A stretch of DNA of 64,000 bases, from NCBI RefSeq assembly GCF_025989145.1, contig NZ_JAPDNQ010000001.1, positions 186,001-250,000 on the forward strand, in the 5' to 3' direction. The DNA comes from Microbacterium sp. SSM24 (lineage in GTDB: Bacteria > Actinomycetota > Actinomycetes > Actinomycetales > Microbacteriaceae). Below, one piece after another: positions 56,076 to 64,000 of this stretch. The position numbers and the translations under genes are program-made. Position 1 is the first letter of the stretch. Each line of letters begins with the position of its first letter. Below the pieces are notes generated by a model. It made no database searches, was not told the DNA's origin, and was given only the letters and a program-made list of their open reading frames with translations.

Positions 56076-57389
56076 TCACGCGTCGGCGACGACGACCCGG
56101 TCGCCGCCTGCGGACTTCGCCCGGTACATCGCGAGGTCGGCTCGCCGGATCAGCTGCTCGGCCAGCAGTCTCGACCCTTCCGGCGCGACGGCGACCCCGA
56201 TGCTCGCACGCAGCGGCGGCACCGAGGTCTCGACCGGATCCCCGCGCAGCACGTCGAGAATGCGCCCGGCGATCTCCATCGCGACGGCCTGATCAGCCAC
56301 CTCGCAGGCCAGCACGAACTCGTCGCCGCCGTACCGTGCCACGAGGTCGCCGGCGCGGACGGCGCTGAGGATCCGCAGGCCGGCGTCGCGCAGCATCCGG
56401 TCTCCCGCTTGGTGACCGAGGCGATCGTTGACGGCCTTGAAGCCGTCGAGATCGATGAAGATCGCGGCGCACGGGGACGTGCCGATGATGCCGCCGAGCT
56501 CGGCCTCGAGCAGTCGGCGGTTCGGCAGCCCGGTGACCTCGTCGTGCATCGCCGCGTGAGCCAGCCGCGACTGCAGCCGCAGCGTCGCGAGAGCCTGCGC
56601 GGCCTGGTTGGCGAGCGCCTCGGCCAGTGGCGCGGCCTCGTCGTCGAACGTGCGGTCGTGGTGGAACCAGCTCACGAAGGCTCCGAAGTCGATCTCCTCG
56701 TGGTGCAGCGGCGCTGCGACCAGCGCGTGCACCCCGGCCCGCTGCATCGCGGCGCCGAGTCCGGGGACGAGGGCCTCGCCCTCGGCCTCCCCCACGACCT
56801 TCCGCACCTGATGCGGAGCGTTGACCAGGGCGATCAGCGACTCGGGGTCGATCGTGCCGTTGAGCGGATTCCGACCCGCGACCACCGCGCTCGTCCCGTC
56901 GGGCTGGTGCAGGTAGACCGTGGACTCCTCGGCGCGATAGGCGCGCGCGGTCGTGTCGGCGAGGATCTCGGCCAGGCGCGTCTCGGTCGTCGCCGACGAC
57001 AGTGCGATCGCCGAGTCCATCACGAGCTGAAGACGCGTGCGCGTGCGGTCGGCGAGCGCGTAGCGGCGACGCAGATCCGCCAGGGCCTGCCACCTCGTCG
57101 ACGCCTCCGACACCACCAGCACCTCGTGGTCCACCTCGCGCTGGCGAGTGACCATGACGGCCCGGTCGAGGGTCGCGGCATCCAGCATCATCCACGGACC
57201 GCCGCCCGACTCCGCCGGCAGCAGGTCGTCCTCGGGGTGGACGAGCAAATCGTCGATCGAGCGTCCGACCAGGTCGTCTGCCGTCGTGCCGACCCACTCG
57301 GCGAACCAGTCGTTCGCCTCTCTGATGACGCCTCGCCGGTCGACGTGCACCACGCCGACTCGAAGCGCGGCTGCGCCGCCGTCGTCCAC
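56076..57389 (-). CDS. PAS-GAF-GGDEF diguanylate cyclase
   Basis: The 437-residue soluble protein has an N-terminal PAS-like domain (VGVVHVDRRGVIREANDWFA), a GAF domain (~residues 130-275) and a GGDEF domain (LAHAAMHDEVTGLPNRRLLE, IDLDGFKAVNDRLGHQAGD, VARYGGDEFVLACE). The GGDEF signature is intact, so it should make c-di-GMP; there is no EAL domain. The inhibitory RxxD site is AVRAGDLV five residues before the motif. No other c-di-GMP gene is in the window. Confidence 0.9.
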   Translation of the reverse strand: MDDGGAAALRVGVVHVDRRGVIREANDWFAEWVGTTADDLVGRSIDDLLVHPEDDLLPAESGGGPWMMLDAATLDRAVMVTRQREVDHEVLVVSEASTRWQALADLRRRYALADRTRTRLQLVMDSAIALSSATTETRLAEILADTTARAYRAEESTVYLHQPDGTSAVVAGRNPLNGTIDPESLIALVNAPHQVRKVVGEAEGEALVPGLGAAMQRAGVHALVAAPLHHEEIDFGAFVSWFHHDRTFDDEAAPLAEALANQAAQALATLRLQSRLAHAAMHDEVTGLPNRRLLEAELGGIIGTSPCAAIFIDLDGFKAVNDRLGHQAGDRMLRDAGLRILSAVRAGDLVARYGGDEFVLACEVADQAVAMEIAGRILDVLRGDPVETSVPPLRASIGVAVAPEGSRLLAEQLIRRADLAMYRAKSAGGDRVVVADA

Positions 57390-57469
57390 CGATTCCCTCT
57401 TCCACCGGCCCGCATGACCGGTGAAGGAACGATATCCGCAGGTGGACGGGAGACGTCAGGCGCTGTCCA

Positions 57470-58831
57470 CTAACCGCCGAGTTCAGCCGGGTGCGTCAAT
57501 CGCCACCACGCGTCCGGCGGACGGATGCTGCCTTCGACCACGACCGGCGCCGTCACGGTGTTCGGGCCGGCCGACCAGGTGATCGTGCCGACCTCCTCCC
57601 CATCGATGTACCCCTTCGGGGTCTTCAGGTCGAGTTCGACCTCGATGGGGGTGTCGGACCACGTGAAGATCGCGGCATCCTCCCCGACGACCAGCTTCGC
57701 GCTCGAACCCCACGGCGTCGTGAGTGCGCCGATCTCGTCGCCCTGCGCGGCGAGCGGCACCCCGTTGTGGAACCCGGCGCGAAGGCTGTCGAGCAGCAGG
57801 AGCGCGGACTGGTTCGTCCATTCCCGCGACGGGCCGCCGAGGATCACGCCGATCACGGTGAGGGGCTGGTCGAGGCCGACTTCGACCAGCGCGGAGTACA
57901 GGAGGTTGTATGTGCCGGGGCCGAGGTTGCCGGTCTTGAGACCGGTGATGCCGCCGCTCCCGAGCACCGCGTTGGTGTTGTAGACCGCTCCGGCGCCAGG
58001 GATCGACACCGACTCCTTCGACACGATGCTCGCCACGGCGGGCTGGGCCGCGGCCAGCTTGCCGATCGCGATGAGGTCGCTCGGGGTGCTGAGGTTGCCC
58101 GGATCGTTTCCCGTCGGCTCGACGATCGTGGTCCCGGCGAGCCCGTGCTTCTCGAGCCACGACTGCGCCGCGCTGCGGAAGCCCCACGTCGAGCCGAACG
58201 CCCACGTCGAGACCGCCTCGGCATAGTTGCTCGCCGACGGCACCAGCATTGCGGAGATCGCATCGTGCAACGACATCCGCGTTCCCGTCGGCATCGCCGC
58301 GATCGTCGAACCCATCACGTAGTACTTGTCGTACAGATCGTGATCGCGCTTGCCGAACGTGATCATGGGTCCGGGATCGTCGGCGGCCGCGAGAGGGTGC
58401 GCGTCGAGCACGACGAGCGCGGTGATCAGCTTCGTGAGGCTCGCGAGAGGTCGCGGGTCGTTCGATCCGCTGCTCAGCCAGATGCCCTCCGCTTCGGCGC
58501 CGAGGTACTCGGCGCCGCCGGCGACGCTGAGCGCTGCGGCACCGGTCTCGGGGACCGCGAAGTCCACCGCCCCGGGCGACGGCACCGGGGGTGGATCGGA
58601 TGCCGCGGCCGGCGGATCCACCGGTGCAGTGAGCGCCCACCCCGAGTAGCCGCCGATCGCGGCGAGAACGACGGCGACGACGATCGCGGTGACGATCCAG
58701 CCTCGCCGGCGACGCCGGTGCCGGGCTGCGAGGTCGACGGGCGCGCGCTCCGCGCTCTCCGCGCTCATGAGTTCATCGAGGTCGGCGAACTCGTCGGGGC
58801 CGCGCTGATCCGTCGTCGTCACGGGCGGCAC
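57470..58831 (-). CDS. D-alanyl-D-alanine carboxypeptidase (low-molecular-weight PBP)
   Basis: The 453-residue protein has a cytoplasmic basic tail, one transmembrane anchor (IVTAIVVAVVLAAIGGYSGW, ~residues 46-65), a Pro/Ala linker, and a serine DD-peptidase domain. The active-site motifs are SLTK (PLASLTKLITAL), SxN (PSASNYAEA) and KTG (GLKTGNLGPG). A C-terminal beta-domain follows. It trims D-Ala from peptidoglycan stem peptides. GTG start 58831. Confidence 0.9.
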   Translation of the reverse strand: MPPVTTTDQRGPDEFADLDELMSAESAERAPVDLAARHRRRRRGWIVTAIVVAVVLAAIGGYSGWALTAPVDPPAAASDPPPVPSPGAVDFAVPETGAAALSVAGGAEYLGAEAEGIWLSSGSNDPRPLASLTKLITALVVLDAHPLAAADDPGPMITFGKRDHDLYDKYYVMGSTIAAMPTGTRMSLHDAISAMLVPSASNYAEAVSTWAFGSTWGFRSAAQSWLEKHGLAGTTIVEPTGNDPGNLSTPSDLIAIGKLAAAQPAVASIVSKESVSIPGAGAVYNTNAVLGSGGITGLKTGNLGPGTYNLLYSALVEVGLDQPLTVIGVILGGPSREWTNQSALLLLDSLRAGFHNGVPLAAQGDEIGALTTPWGSSAKLVVGEDAAIFTWSDTPIEVELDLKTPKGYIDGEEVGTITWSAGPNTVTAPVVVEGSIRPPDAWWRLTHPAELGG

Positions 58832-58923
58832 CGCCGCGAAGAGCCACGCATGGGACTCAGCGTCTCATGACTGACCCTGCCGCGTGCACCCCGTTCTGGG
58901 ATCGTGGAGAGCGCCGCGCCGTC

Positions 58924-59349
58924 TCAGCCGCGCTGGTCGATCGCGCGCACCCGGTTGTTCCGGGGATTGTGCTCCAGCTCGACGAGACCGAGCGCCTCCA
59001 GCAACGGCGGCACGTACATGCCGAACCGGCCGCGGTAGCCCTTGCGCTGCCCGTACCACCCGCCCACCGGGTTCTCGGGTGAGCGGCCCCACGCCTCGAC
59101 GGTGCCGGGCGCGGCATCCTTCTGCTCGTCGGCGGCGCCGAGCGGCATCCAGTCGCCGTGGGCGAGGAGCATCTCGTGGAGATCGTCGACCGCACGCGCG
59201 AGATACGTGAGCTTCGTGCTGCCGACCTGGCACACCAGCAGCGGTGGATCGACGTCTTCATCGCGATAGATGGTGAAACCCGACGACAACGGCGCCGTCT
59301 TGAGATTCCACGGATCGTTCTTCGTGCCCGCACCGGACCATTCGGCCAT
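58924..59349 (-). CDS. Conserved hypothetical protein
   Basis: The 141-residue soluble protein begins MAEWSGAGTKNDPWNLKT. It has a conserved pattern (PPLLVCQVGSTKLTYLARAV, DDLHEMLLAHGDWMPLGAAD, GWYGQRKGYRGRFGMYVPPL) seen in actinobacterial proteins of unknown function (I believe DUF6855-like). The ATG at 59349 follows GGGGAGGAA. No catalytic motif is recognisable. Confidence 0.75.
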   Translation of the reverse strand: MAEWSGAGTKNDPWNLKTAPLSSGFTIYRDEDVDPPLLVCQVGSTKLTYLARAVDDLHEMLLAHGDWMPLGAADEQKDAAPGTVEAWGRSPENPVGGWYGQRKGYRGRFGMYVPPLLEALGLVELEHNPRNNRVRAIDQRG

Positions 59350-59409
59350 GACCGTTCCTCCCCAGCGACGTGTCGTCACGCCCATCCTGCCGCGGTGGTG
59401 GTGCCGGCG

Positions 59410-60939
59410 CTACCGGTCGCGCGAGGCCTTCTTCGTCGCCTTCTTCGTCGCGTTCTCGGCCTCGCGATCAGCCTTCGCCTGCGAGCGCTCGGCTGCGGCC
59501 TGCGCCTTCGCACGCTCGCGCTGCTGCGCCTGTTCCTGCTTCTGCTGCTCTCGAGCCTGCTTCTCGGCCACTTTCTCGGCATCGGGTTCCGTCGCGACAT
59601 CGGAGGTCGAACTGGCCGGGACGACCTCGCCGCCGCCGGACGCGCCGACGTCGGCGGGAACGATCGGATCGGGGCCCCCGTCATCGGGAACGATCGCGAC
59701 GACCGACGGCTCCTGGGGGTACCCCGCCGTCGCCCACAGACCGGCGGGGATGGCCAGCGCCGCGATGATGACGGCGGTGCCGACGAGCACCGCGGTGCGC
59801 CGCATCCGGCCCTTGCGGGTGCGGGCCCGACGCAGCTGCGCCCGCTCCCCGGAACCGACCATCGGGGATGCGTGCGCGGCACGGCGTCGAGCGGCCGCGA
59901 CCGGCGCAGGCAGAGCGGCCGCGACCGGCGCGGTCAGCGGGGCCGCGACCGGCGCAGGCAGCGGGGCAGACAGAATCTGCGCCGCGTCCAGAGGCTGCGT
60001 CGGCACCGGCGGCAGATCAGGGCGAGCGGGGGCTGCGACCTTCGCGCCCGGCGCCGGGACGTCGAGCGGCCCCGCACCCGCCACGGGCGCGTGGCGGGCT
60101 GTCTTGCGCAGCTCGGTCGTGATCGCGACCACTTCGCGCGCGCTCGGGCGCTCTGCGGGGACGGATGAGACCATGCGACTCAGCAGCGCGCTCCACTCCG
60201 GGCGGACGCTCGCGGCGATGGCCGGCGGCTCGACCAGACGCGCCATGACGGCGCCGATCCCGGACGCATGAGGGTAGGCGCGTTCCCCGGTGAACGCTTC
60301 GAGCAGCACCAGACCGAGCGCGTAGATGTCGGCGGGTGGGGCCGCAGCATCCCCCCTCACCTGCTCGGGCGCGAGATACGCGGCCGTGCCGACCACCATG
60401 CCGGGGGTGGTGAGCCGTGTGCTGTCGATGAGGAACGCGACACCGAAGTCGGCGAGCTTCGCGTGGAACGGCACACGCGGCGACGCCGCCGGGGCGAGCA
60501 GGATGTTCGCGGGCGTCAGGTCGCGGTGCACGATACCGGCGGCATGGACGGCGTGGAGGCCCGATGCCAGGTCGACCGCCAGCGACGCGACCTCGACCTC
60601 TGTCAGCGGTCCTCCCTGCAACCGGCGAGCGAGCGACGGGCCGTCGACGAACTCCATGACGAGGTACGACGAGGCGGCGTCGTCGATGCGCGCGTCGAGC
60701 AGAGTCACCAGCGACGGATGCTGCACCGCGGCCAGCAGCGCCACCTCGTTGCGCACGCGGTCCGGCGAGTTCGAGACGCTGCGGTCCGCAGCGACGATCT
60801 TGACGGCGACGGTACGGCCGAGCACGACGTCCTCCGCACGGTGCACCTGGCCCATGCCGCCTCTGCCGATGCACTCGCCGAGGCGATATCTGCCACCCAG
60901 CAGCGGAGCCGACGGTGACTCCTGCCACGCTCGATCCAC
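59410..60939 (-). CDS. Ser/Thr protein kinase with transmembrane anchor and coiled-coil tail
   Basis: The 509-residue protein (GTG 60939, with GAGAGGG upstream) has a PASTA-less Hanks kinase domain at ~residues 15-270. It shows IGRGGMGQVHRAED (glycine loop), VAVKIV, HRDLTPANILL (138-148; Thr142 where Lys is usual), ADFGVAF and APEQVRG. A Pro/Ala-rich juxtamembrane region (including three 8-residue repeats), one transmembrane helix (TAVLVGTAVIIAALAIPAGLW) and an extracytoplasmic Gln/Lys/Glu-rich coiled-coil tail follow. GTG 60960 is an alternative start. Confidence 0.85.
   Translation of the reverse strand: MDRAWQESPSAPLLGGRYRLGECIGRGGMGQVHRAEDVVLGRTVAVKIVAADRSVSNSPDRVRNEVALLAAVQHPSLVTLLDARIDDAASSYLVMEFVDGPSLARRLQGGPLTEVEVASLAVDLASGLHAVHAAGIVHRDLTPANILLAPAASPRVPFHAKLADFGVAFLIDSTRLTTPGMVVGTAAYLAPEQVRGDAAAPPADIYALGLVLLEAFTGERAYPHASGIGAVMARLVEPPAIAASVRPEWSALLSRMVSSVPAERPSAREVVAITTELRKTARHAPVAGAGPLDVPAPGAKVAAPARPDLPPVPTQPLDAAQILSAPLPAPVAAPLTAPVAAALPAPVAAARRRAAHASPMVGSGERAQLRRARTRKGRMRRTAVLVGTAVIIAALAIPAGLWATAGYPQEPSVVAIVPDDGGPDPIVPADVGASGGGEVVPASSTSDVATEPDAEKVAEKQAREQQKQEQAQQRERAKAQAAAERSQAKADREAENATKKATKKASRDR
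59891..59962 (+). repeat. Three 24-bp tandem repeats in the kinase gene
   Basis: Three adjacent 24-base units (gcggccgcgaccggcgcngg-type, from 59891, 59915 and 59939) encode the repeated ALPAPVAA/PLTAPVAA octapeptides in the juxtamembrane linker. Only a few positions differ between units. Confidence 0.7.
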
Positions 60940-60960
60940 GGTTCGCCCTCTCCCCCGCAC

Positions 60961-61307
60961 GGAGCGGACTGCATTCGCCGCGCCTCAAGCGAAGCTACCG
61001 GCGACCGGCTTCTCCGCCCGAGGCTTGACAATCGCCCGAACAGTGCGCTCACCCACGGGCGCACCGAATCCCGGACGCTGGGGACGCCCGAGATCCGGCT
61101 ACCGACAGCTGCGCTCGCACCTCCAAGGCTCACGAACGCCGCCCGGTATCGCAGAGGAGGGTGGGGACCCGTCCTCCGCCGCAGGTGCTGGGGACACCCG
61201 CAGTCTCGACGCTATCGGTTCGGACTTGCGGATGCCGGGAGGCGCGGCACCGGCCTGTCCCCCGCGCGCGTCGGCTCTCTGCCACCGGCATCCCTCACAA
61301 TGGGCCC
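60961..61307. other. 347-bp intergenic region between kinase and corA-like genes
   Basis: No credible coding sequence is present. A perfect TTGACA (61025-61030) on the plus strand has no matching -10 at 16-18 bases. CACAAT (61296-61301) lies six bases before the transporter ATG and could be its -10. Otherwise I see nothing structured here. Confidence 0.5.
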
Positions 61308-62306
61308 ATGCCGATCATCGACAACGCCGTGTACGTGGCGGGCCGCCGCATCGAAAACCCCTCGAGCCTCGAGGACACGTTCGAGTACATGCGCGCCCGG
61401 AACGGCATGGCGTGGATCGGGATGTTCCGCCCGACGCCCGAGGAGATCCAGCAGGTCGCGAGCGAATTCTCGCTGCACCCGCTCGCCGTCGAGGACGCCC
61501 TGACCGGGCACCAGCGCTCGAAGCTGGAGCGCTACGGCGACATCCTGTTCACCGTGCTGCGGCCGGCGCTCTACATCGACGAGTCGGAGACCGTGGAGTT
61601 CGGCGAGCTCCACGTCTTCGTCGGGCCGGATTTCGTCGTCACGATCCGACACGCCGAGTCTCCCGATCTCGCGCGTGTGCGTCGCCGACTCGAGAACCAG
61701 CCCGAACTGCTCGCGCAGGGGCCCGAGGCGGTGCTCTACGCCATCCTGGACGAGGTGGTGGACGAATACGCGCCGGTCGTGGACGGCGTCGAGAACGACA
61801 TCGACGAGATCGAGGACGCCCTCTTCGGCGGCGGCGACCCCGGGCTCTCGCAGCGCATCTACGAGCTGTCGCGCGAGGTGATCGCGTTCCAGCGCGCGAC
61901 GCAGCCGCTGGCGGAGATGCTCGACAGCCTGCAGCGCGGCGCCGACAAATACCGCGTCGACATCGAGCTGCAGCGGGCGCTGCGGGACGTCCACGACCAC
62001 GCGCTCAAGACGATCGACCGGCTCGCGGGCTTCCGTGTGATCCTCGAGAACGCGCTGACCGTCAACGCCACGCTCGTCGCACAGCGCCAGACCGACACGG
62101 CGCTCCTGCAGGGCGAGCAGGTGAAGAAGATCTCGGGATGGGCGGCCATCCTCTTCGGTCCGACGCTCGTCGGCACCGTCTACGGCATGAACTTCGTCTA
62201 CATGCCCGAGCTCGAGTGGGTCTTCGGCTACCCGATGGCCCTCGCGCTCATGGCCGCGACGAGCGCTGCGCTGTACGTGACCTTCAAACGCCGCCACTGG
62301 CTCTGA
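61308..62306 (+). CDS. CorA family magnesium/cobalt transporter
   Basis: The 332-residue protein has the large N-terminal cytoplasmic funnel (FVGPDFVVTIRHAESPDLAR, DEVVDEYAPVVDGVENDIDE) and two C-terminal helices. The selectivity motif YGMNF lies between them (GTVYGMNFVYMPELEWVF), and it ends with RRHW after the last helix. The family forms pentamers that take up Mg2+. The ATG lies six bases after CACAAT. Confidence 0.92.
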   Translation: MPIIDNAVYVAGRRIENPSSLEDTFEYMRARNGMAWIGMFRPTPEEIQQVASEFSLHPLAVEDALTGHQRSKLERYGDILFTVLRPALYIDESETVEFGELHVFVGPDFVVTIRHAESPDLARVRRRLENQPELLAQGPEAVLYAILDEVVDEYAPVVDGVENDIDEIEDALFGGGDPGLSQRIYELSREVIAFQRATQPLAEMLDSLQRGADKYRVDIELQRALRDVHDHALKTIDRLAGFRVILENALTVNATLVAQRQTDTALLQGEQVKKISGWAAILFGPTLVGTVYGMNFVYMPELEWVFGYPMALALMAATSAALYVTFKRRHWL

Positions 62307-62341
62307 CGCCGACGGACCCGACCGGCCCGACGCGATCCGGT

Positions 62342-63634
62342 TCAGCCGAACAGGCCCGCACCGACGTACGAGCCGGGGTCGACGCCGGGAGGCACCGCCC
62401 AGATCCCCGAGCCGACGTGCCGGATGTACTCGTTCATCACATCGGTGGACAGCGACCGCTGCAGCCGCACGAACTGGTCGGGGTCGCGCTGGAAGGAGAG
62501 GAAGAACAGCCCGGCGTCGAGGCGCCCGAGGTCGTTGTTGCCGTCGACGAAGTTGTAGCCGCGACGCAGTATCCGGGTGCCGCCGTTGAGCTCGGGATGT
62601 GCCAGCCGCACGTGACTCGTCTCGGGCACGGCCTTGGCTCCGGATGCGTCGACCGCGGCGAAATCGGGCTCGGTGAACTCGTCGCCGCCCGACAGCGGTG
62701 CACCCGCGCCCTTGTCGCGTCCGATGATCGTCTGCTGCTCGCTCAGGGGCACGCGGTCCCACGTCTCGATGAGCATCGCGATCTTGCGGGCCACGAGGTA
62801 CGAGCCGCCCGCCATCCACGAAGGATCGTCGGATGCCGCGACCCACACGTGCTCGTCCAGACCCTCCCGGTCGTTCGCGAGGATGTTCGCGGTGCCGTCC
62901 TTGAACCCGAACAGATTGCGCGGCGTCGCCTGCGCCGCCGTGGTGCGGGACGTGCGGCCGAAGCCGAGCTGCGACCAGCGGAGGCGGGCGCGGCCGAACG
63001 CGATGCGACTGAGGTTGCGGATCGCATGCACCGCCACCTGCGGGTCGTCGGCGCACGCCTGCACGCACAGATCCCCACCCGAGGCGTCGGGGTCGAGATC
63101 GTCGCCCAGGAACGCGGGCAGCCGCTCGAGCCCGGCAGGACGCGAGGCGGCGATCCCGTACCGGTCCTCGCCGTCGAGCTCGAACAGCGTCGGCCCGAAG
63201 CCGAACGTGATGGTCAGGCCGCTGGCCGCAAGACCCAGCGCCTCACCGGTGTCGTCGGGCGGCGCCTGCAGCGACCCGCCGACGGCCCCGGTCGCGCTGA
63301 CCTCGAGGCCCTGGCTCATGCGTGCGGCGGCATACGTCCAGTCCTGCAGCAGTGACACGAGGTCGTCGCGGTCGGTGCGGGGCATCATGTCGAACGATGC
63401 GAAGTGCAGGTGGTCCTGCACGGGGGTCGTGACGCCGGCCTGGTGGACGCCGTAGAAGTCGTAGGCGGATGCCGCGGCATCCGCTTCTCTCGCCCGTCCG
63501 ACAGCGACGCCGGCCGACGCGCCCGCCCCCGCGCCGATCGCGAGACCGGCCGCTCCCGCCCCGATGGCGAGCCCGAGCAGGCCTCGGCGGGACACGCCCG
63601 CCGAGGTCTCCTCGTGATTCGCCTGCTCGGTCAC
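62342..63634 (-). CDS. efeB: Dye-decolourising peroxidase / EfeB deferrochelatase
   Basis: The 430-residue Tat substrate has SRRGLLGLAIGAGAAGLA near the N-terminus. The DyP fold shows NLFGFKDGTANI (GxxDG catalytic Asp), the proximal His segment ETSHVRLAHPELNG and the Arg/Leu region RRGYNFVDG. EfeB is a periplasmic or extracytoplasmic haem peroxidase of the EfeUOB iron system. The GTG start is one base after the efeO stop, so the two are coupled. Confidence 0.93.
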   Translation of the reverse strand: MTEQANHEETSAGVSRRGLLGLAIGAGAAGLAIGAGAGASAGVAVGRAREADAAASAYDFYGVHQAGVTTPVQDHLHFASFDMMPRTDRDDLVSLLQDWTYAAARMSQGLEVSATGAVGGSLQAPPDDTGEALGLAASGLTITFGFGPTLFELDGEDRYGIAASRPAGLERLPAFLGDDLDPDASGGDLCVQACADDPQVAVHAIRNLSRIAFGRARLRWSQLGFGRTSRTTAAQATPRNLFGFKDGTANILANDREGLDEHVWVAASDDPSWMAGGSYLVARKIAMLIETWDRVPLSEQQTIIGRDKGAGAPLSGGDEFTEPDFAAVDASGAKAVPETSHVRLAHPELNGGTRILRRGYNFVDGNNDLGRLDAGLFFLSFQRDPDQFVRLQRSLSTDVMNEYIRHVGSGIWAVPPGVDPGSYVGAGLFG

Positions 63635-63635
63635 A

Positions 63636-64000
63636 TCACTCCAGCACGGTGACGGTGAGCTGCGAGATCGGCTCGGCGAGCGCGTTGAGCAGGTCGGTGA
63701 GCTCGCGCTTGTCGTCGTCCGTCAGTGCCGTGTAGGTCACGAAGCCCGCGGCGAGGGAGCCGTGCTCGGCGAGAGCGTCTTCGAGCGCGGTGTAGCCGGC
63801 GTCGATCTGCGCGACCAGCGCGGCTCCGTCGTCGCCCTTGGTCGCGGCGAAGTCCTCGACGAGCGAGAACGCCATCTTGGACCCTTCGACGTTGGCGGCG
63901 AAGTCCCACAGGTCTGTACCCGACCACCAGTCCTCCTCACCGGTGATCTTGCCGGTCGCAACCTCGTCGAGCAGCGCCCGCGCGCCGTTCGAGAGGCCGG
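63636..64000 (-). CDS. efeO: EfeO (imelysin/M75-like) iron-uptake lipoprotein, C-terminal part only
   Basis: About 120 residues of the 3' end are visible; the frame is open to the window edge. ARALLDEVATGKITGEEDWW, SGTDLWDFAANVEGSKMAFS and YTALTDDDKRELTDLLNALA match the EfeO C-terminal domain. The partner efeU would be expected upstream, outside the window. Confidence 0.85.
   Translation of the reverse strand, partial: GLSNGARALLDEVATGKITGEEDWWSGTDLWDFAANVEGSKMAFSLVEDFAATKGDDGAALVAQIDAGYTALEDALAEHGSLAAGFVTYTALTDDDKRELTDLLNALAEPISQLTVTVLE

Noticed and set aside
61025-61053. TTGACA at 61025 as a promoter for the CorA-like gene
   Set aside because: The position 17 bases downstream reads ctcacc, which is not a -10, and the start codon is 280 bases away.

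Overview
The window is 64 kb of very GC-rich chromosomal DNA from an actinobacterium, most likely Microbacteriaceae and close to Microbacterium. The reasons are the GC-rich codon use, Lsr2, a coproporphyrin-type haem cluster with HemQ, class Ib NrdHIEF, DUF222/HNH and DUF445 proteins, and many genes whose start codon lies 6-7 bases after a TANNNT box. Genus is inferred from gene content, not from a marker gene. I see no prophage, insertion sequence, CRISPR array or rRNA; this looks like core chromosome with a few accessory genes.

Layout. 1-5.3 kb: the 3' part of an aminotransferase fusion, a DUF3817 membrane protein, an RlmG-like methyltransferase, a membrane-anchored collagen-like protein, a DoxX-like protein and a potassium channel. 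5.4-9.3 kb: nrdHIEF on the minus strand, followed by a 400 bp intergenic region with three DnaA-box-like sites and a divergent MFS gene. 10.9-16.1 kb: a Tat/lipoprotein intradiol dioxygenase-like protein, a large hairpin, a hydrolase/acyl-CoA dehydrogenase pair, DUF445 and AIG2-like genes. 16.2-23.1 kb: histidine utilisation (hutG-sixA on plus, hutH-hutU-hutI on minus) with a divergent IclR-type regulator whose start codon lies inside a perfect 22-bp palindrome. 23.2-31.3 kb: YbaK, a methyltransferase, a Leu/Val-type dehydrogenase, a ZIP transporter, DUF222/HNH with a LexA-like box, a secreted GH87-type alpha-1,3-glucanase and a MerR regulator.

31.4-39.1 kb: haem synthesis, with hemA divergent from hemE-hemY-hemQ-hemC-hemB-hemL and then tRNA-Ala(CGC). 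hemD and the ferrochelatase gene are not in this cluster. 39.2-44.8 kb: an amidohydrolase, a coiled-coil membrane protein, a GNAT acetyltransferase and galU, divergent from 5-FTHF cyclo-ligase, a FmdB-like zinc ribbon protein and mscL. 44.6-50.8 kb: a large SF1 helicase-like protein with degenerate Walker motifs, an Ogt homologue without the acceptor cysteine, a GAF-LuxR regulator and lsr2. 50.8-64 kb: pntAB, a cysteine-free HesB-like protein, a GH114 lipoprotein, tRNA-Arg(CCT), a PCD-like/VOC fusion, a PAS-GAF-GGDEF protein, a D,D-carboxypeptidase, a Ser/Thr kinase, a CorA transporter, and efeB with the 3' end of efeO.

No complete new multigene system stands out. The most distinctive signals are the ATP-site-degenerate helicase-like protein, the cysteine-free alkyltransferase, the hut operator embedded in a start codon, the LexA-like box on DUF222/HNH, and the pervasive GGATGCC/GGCATCC word used both in coding sequence and in terminator stems.
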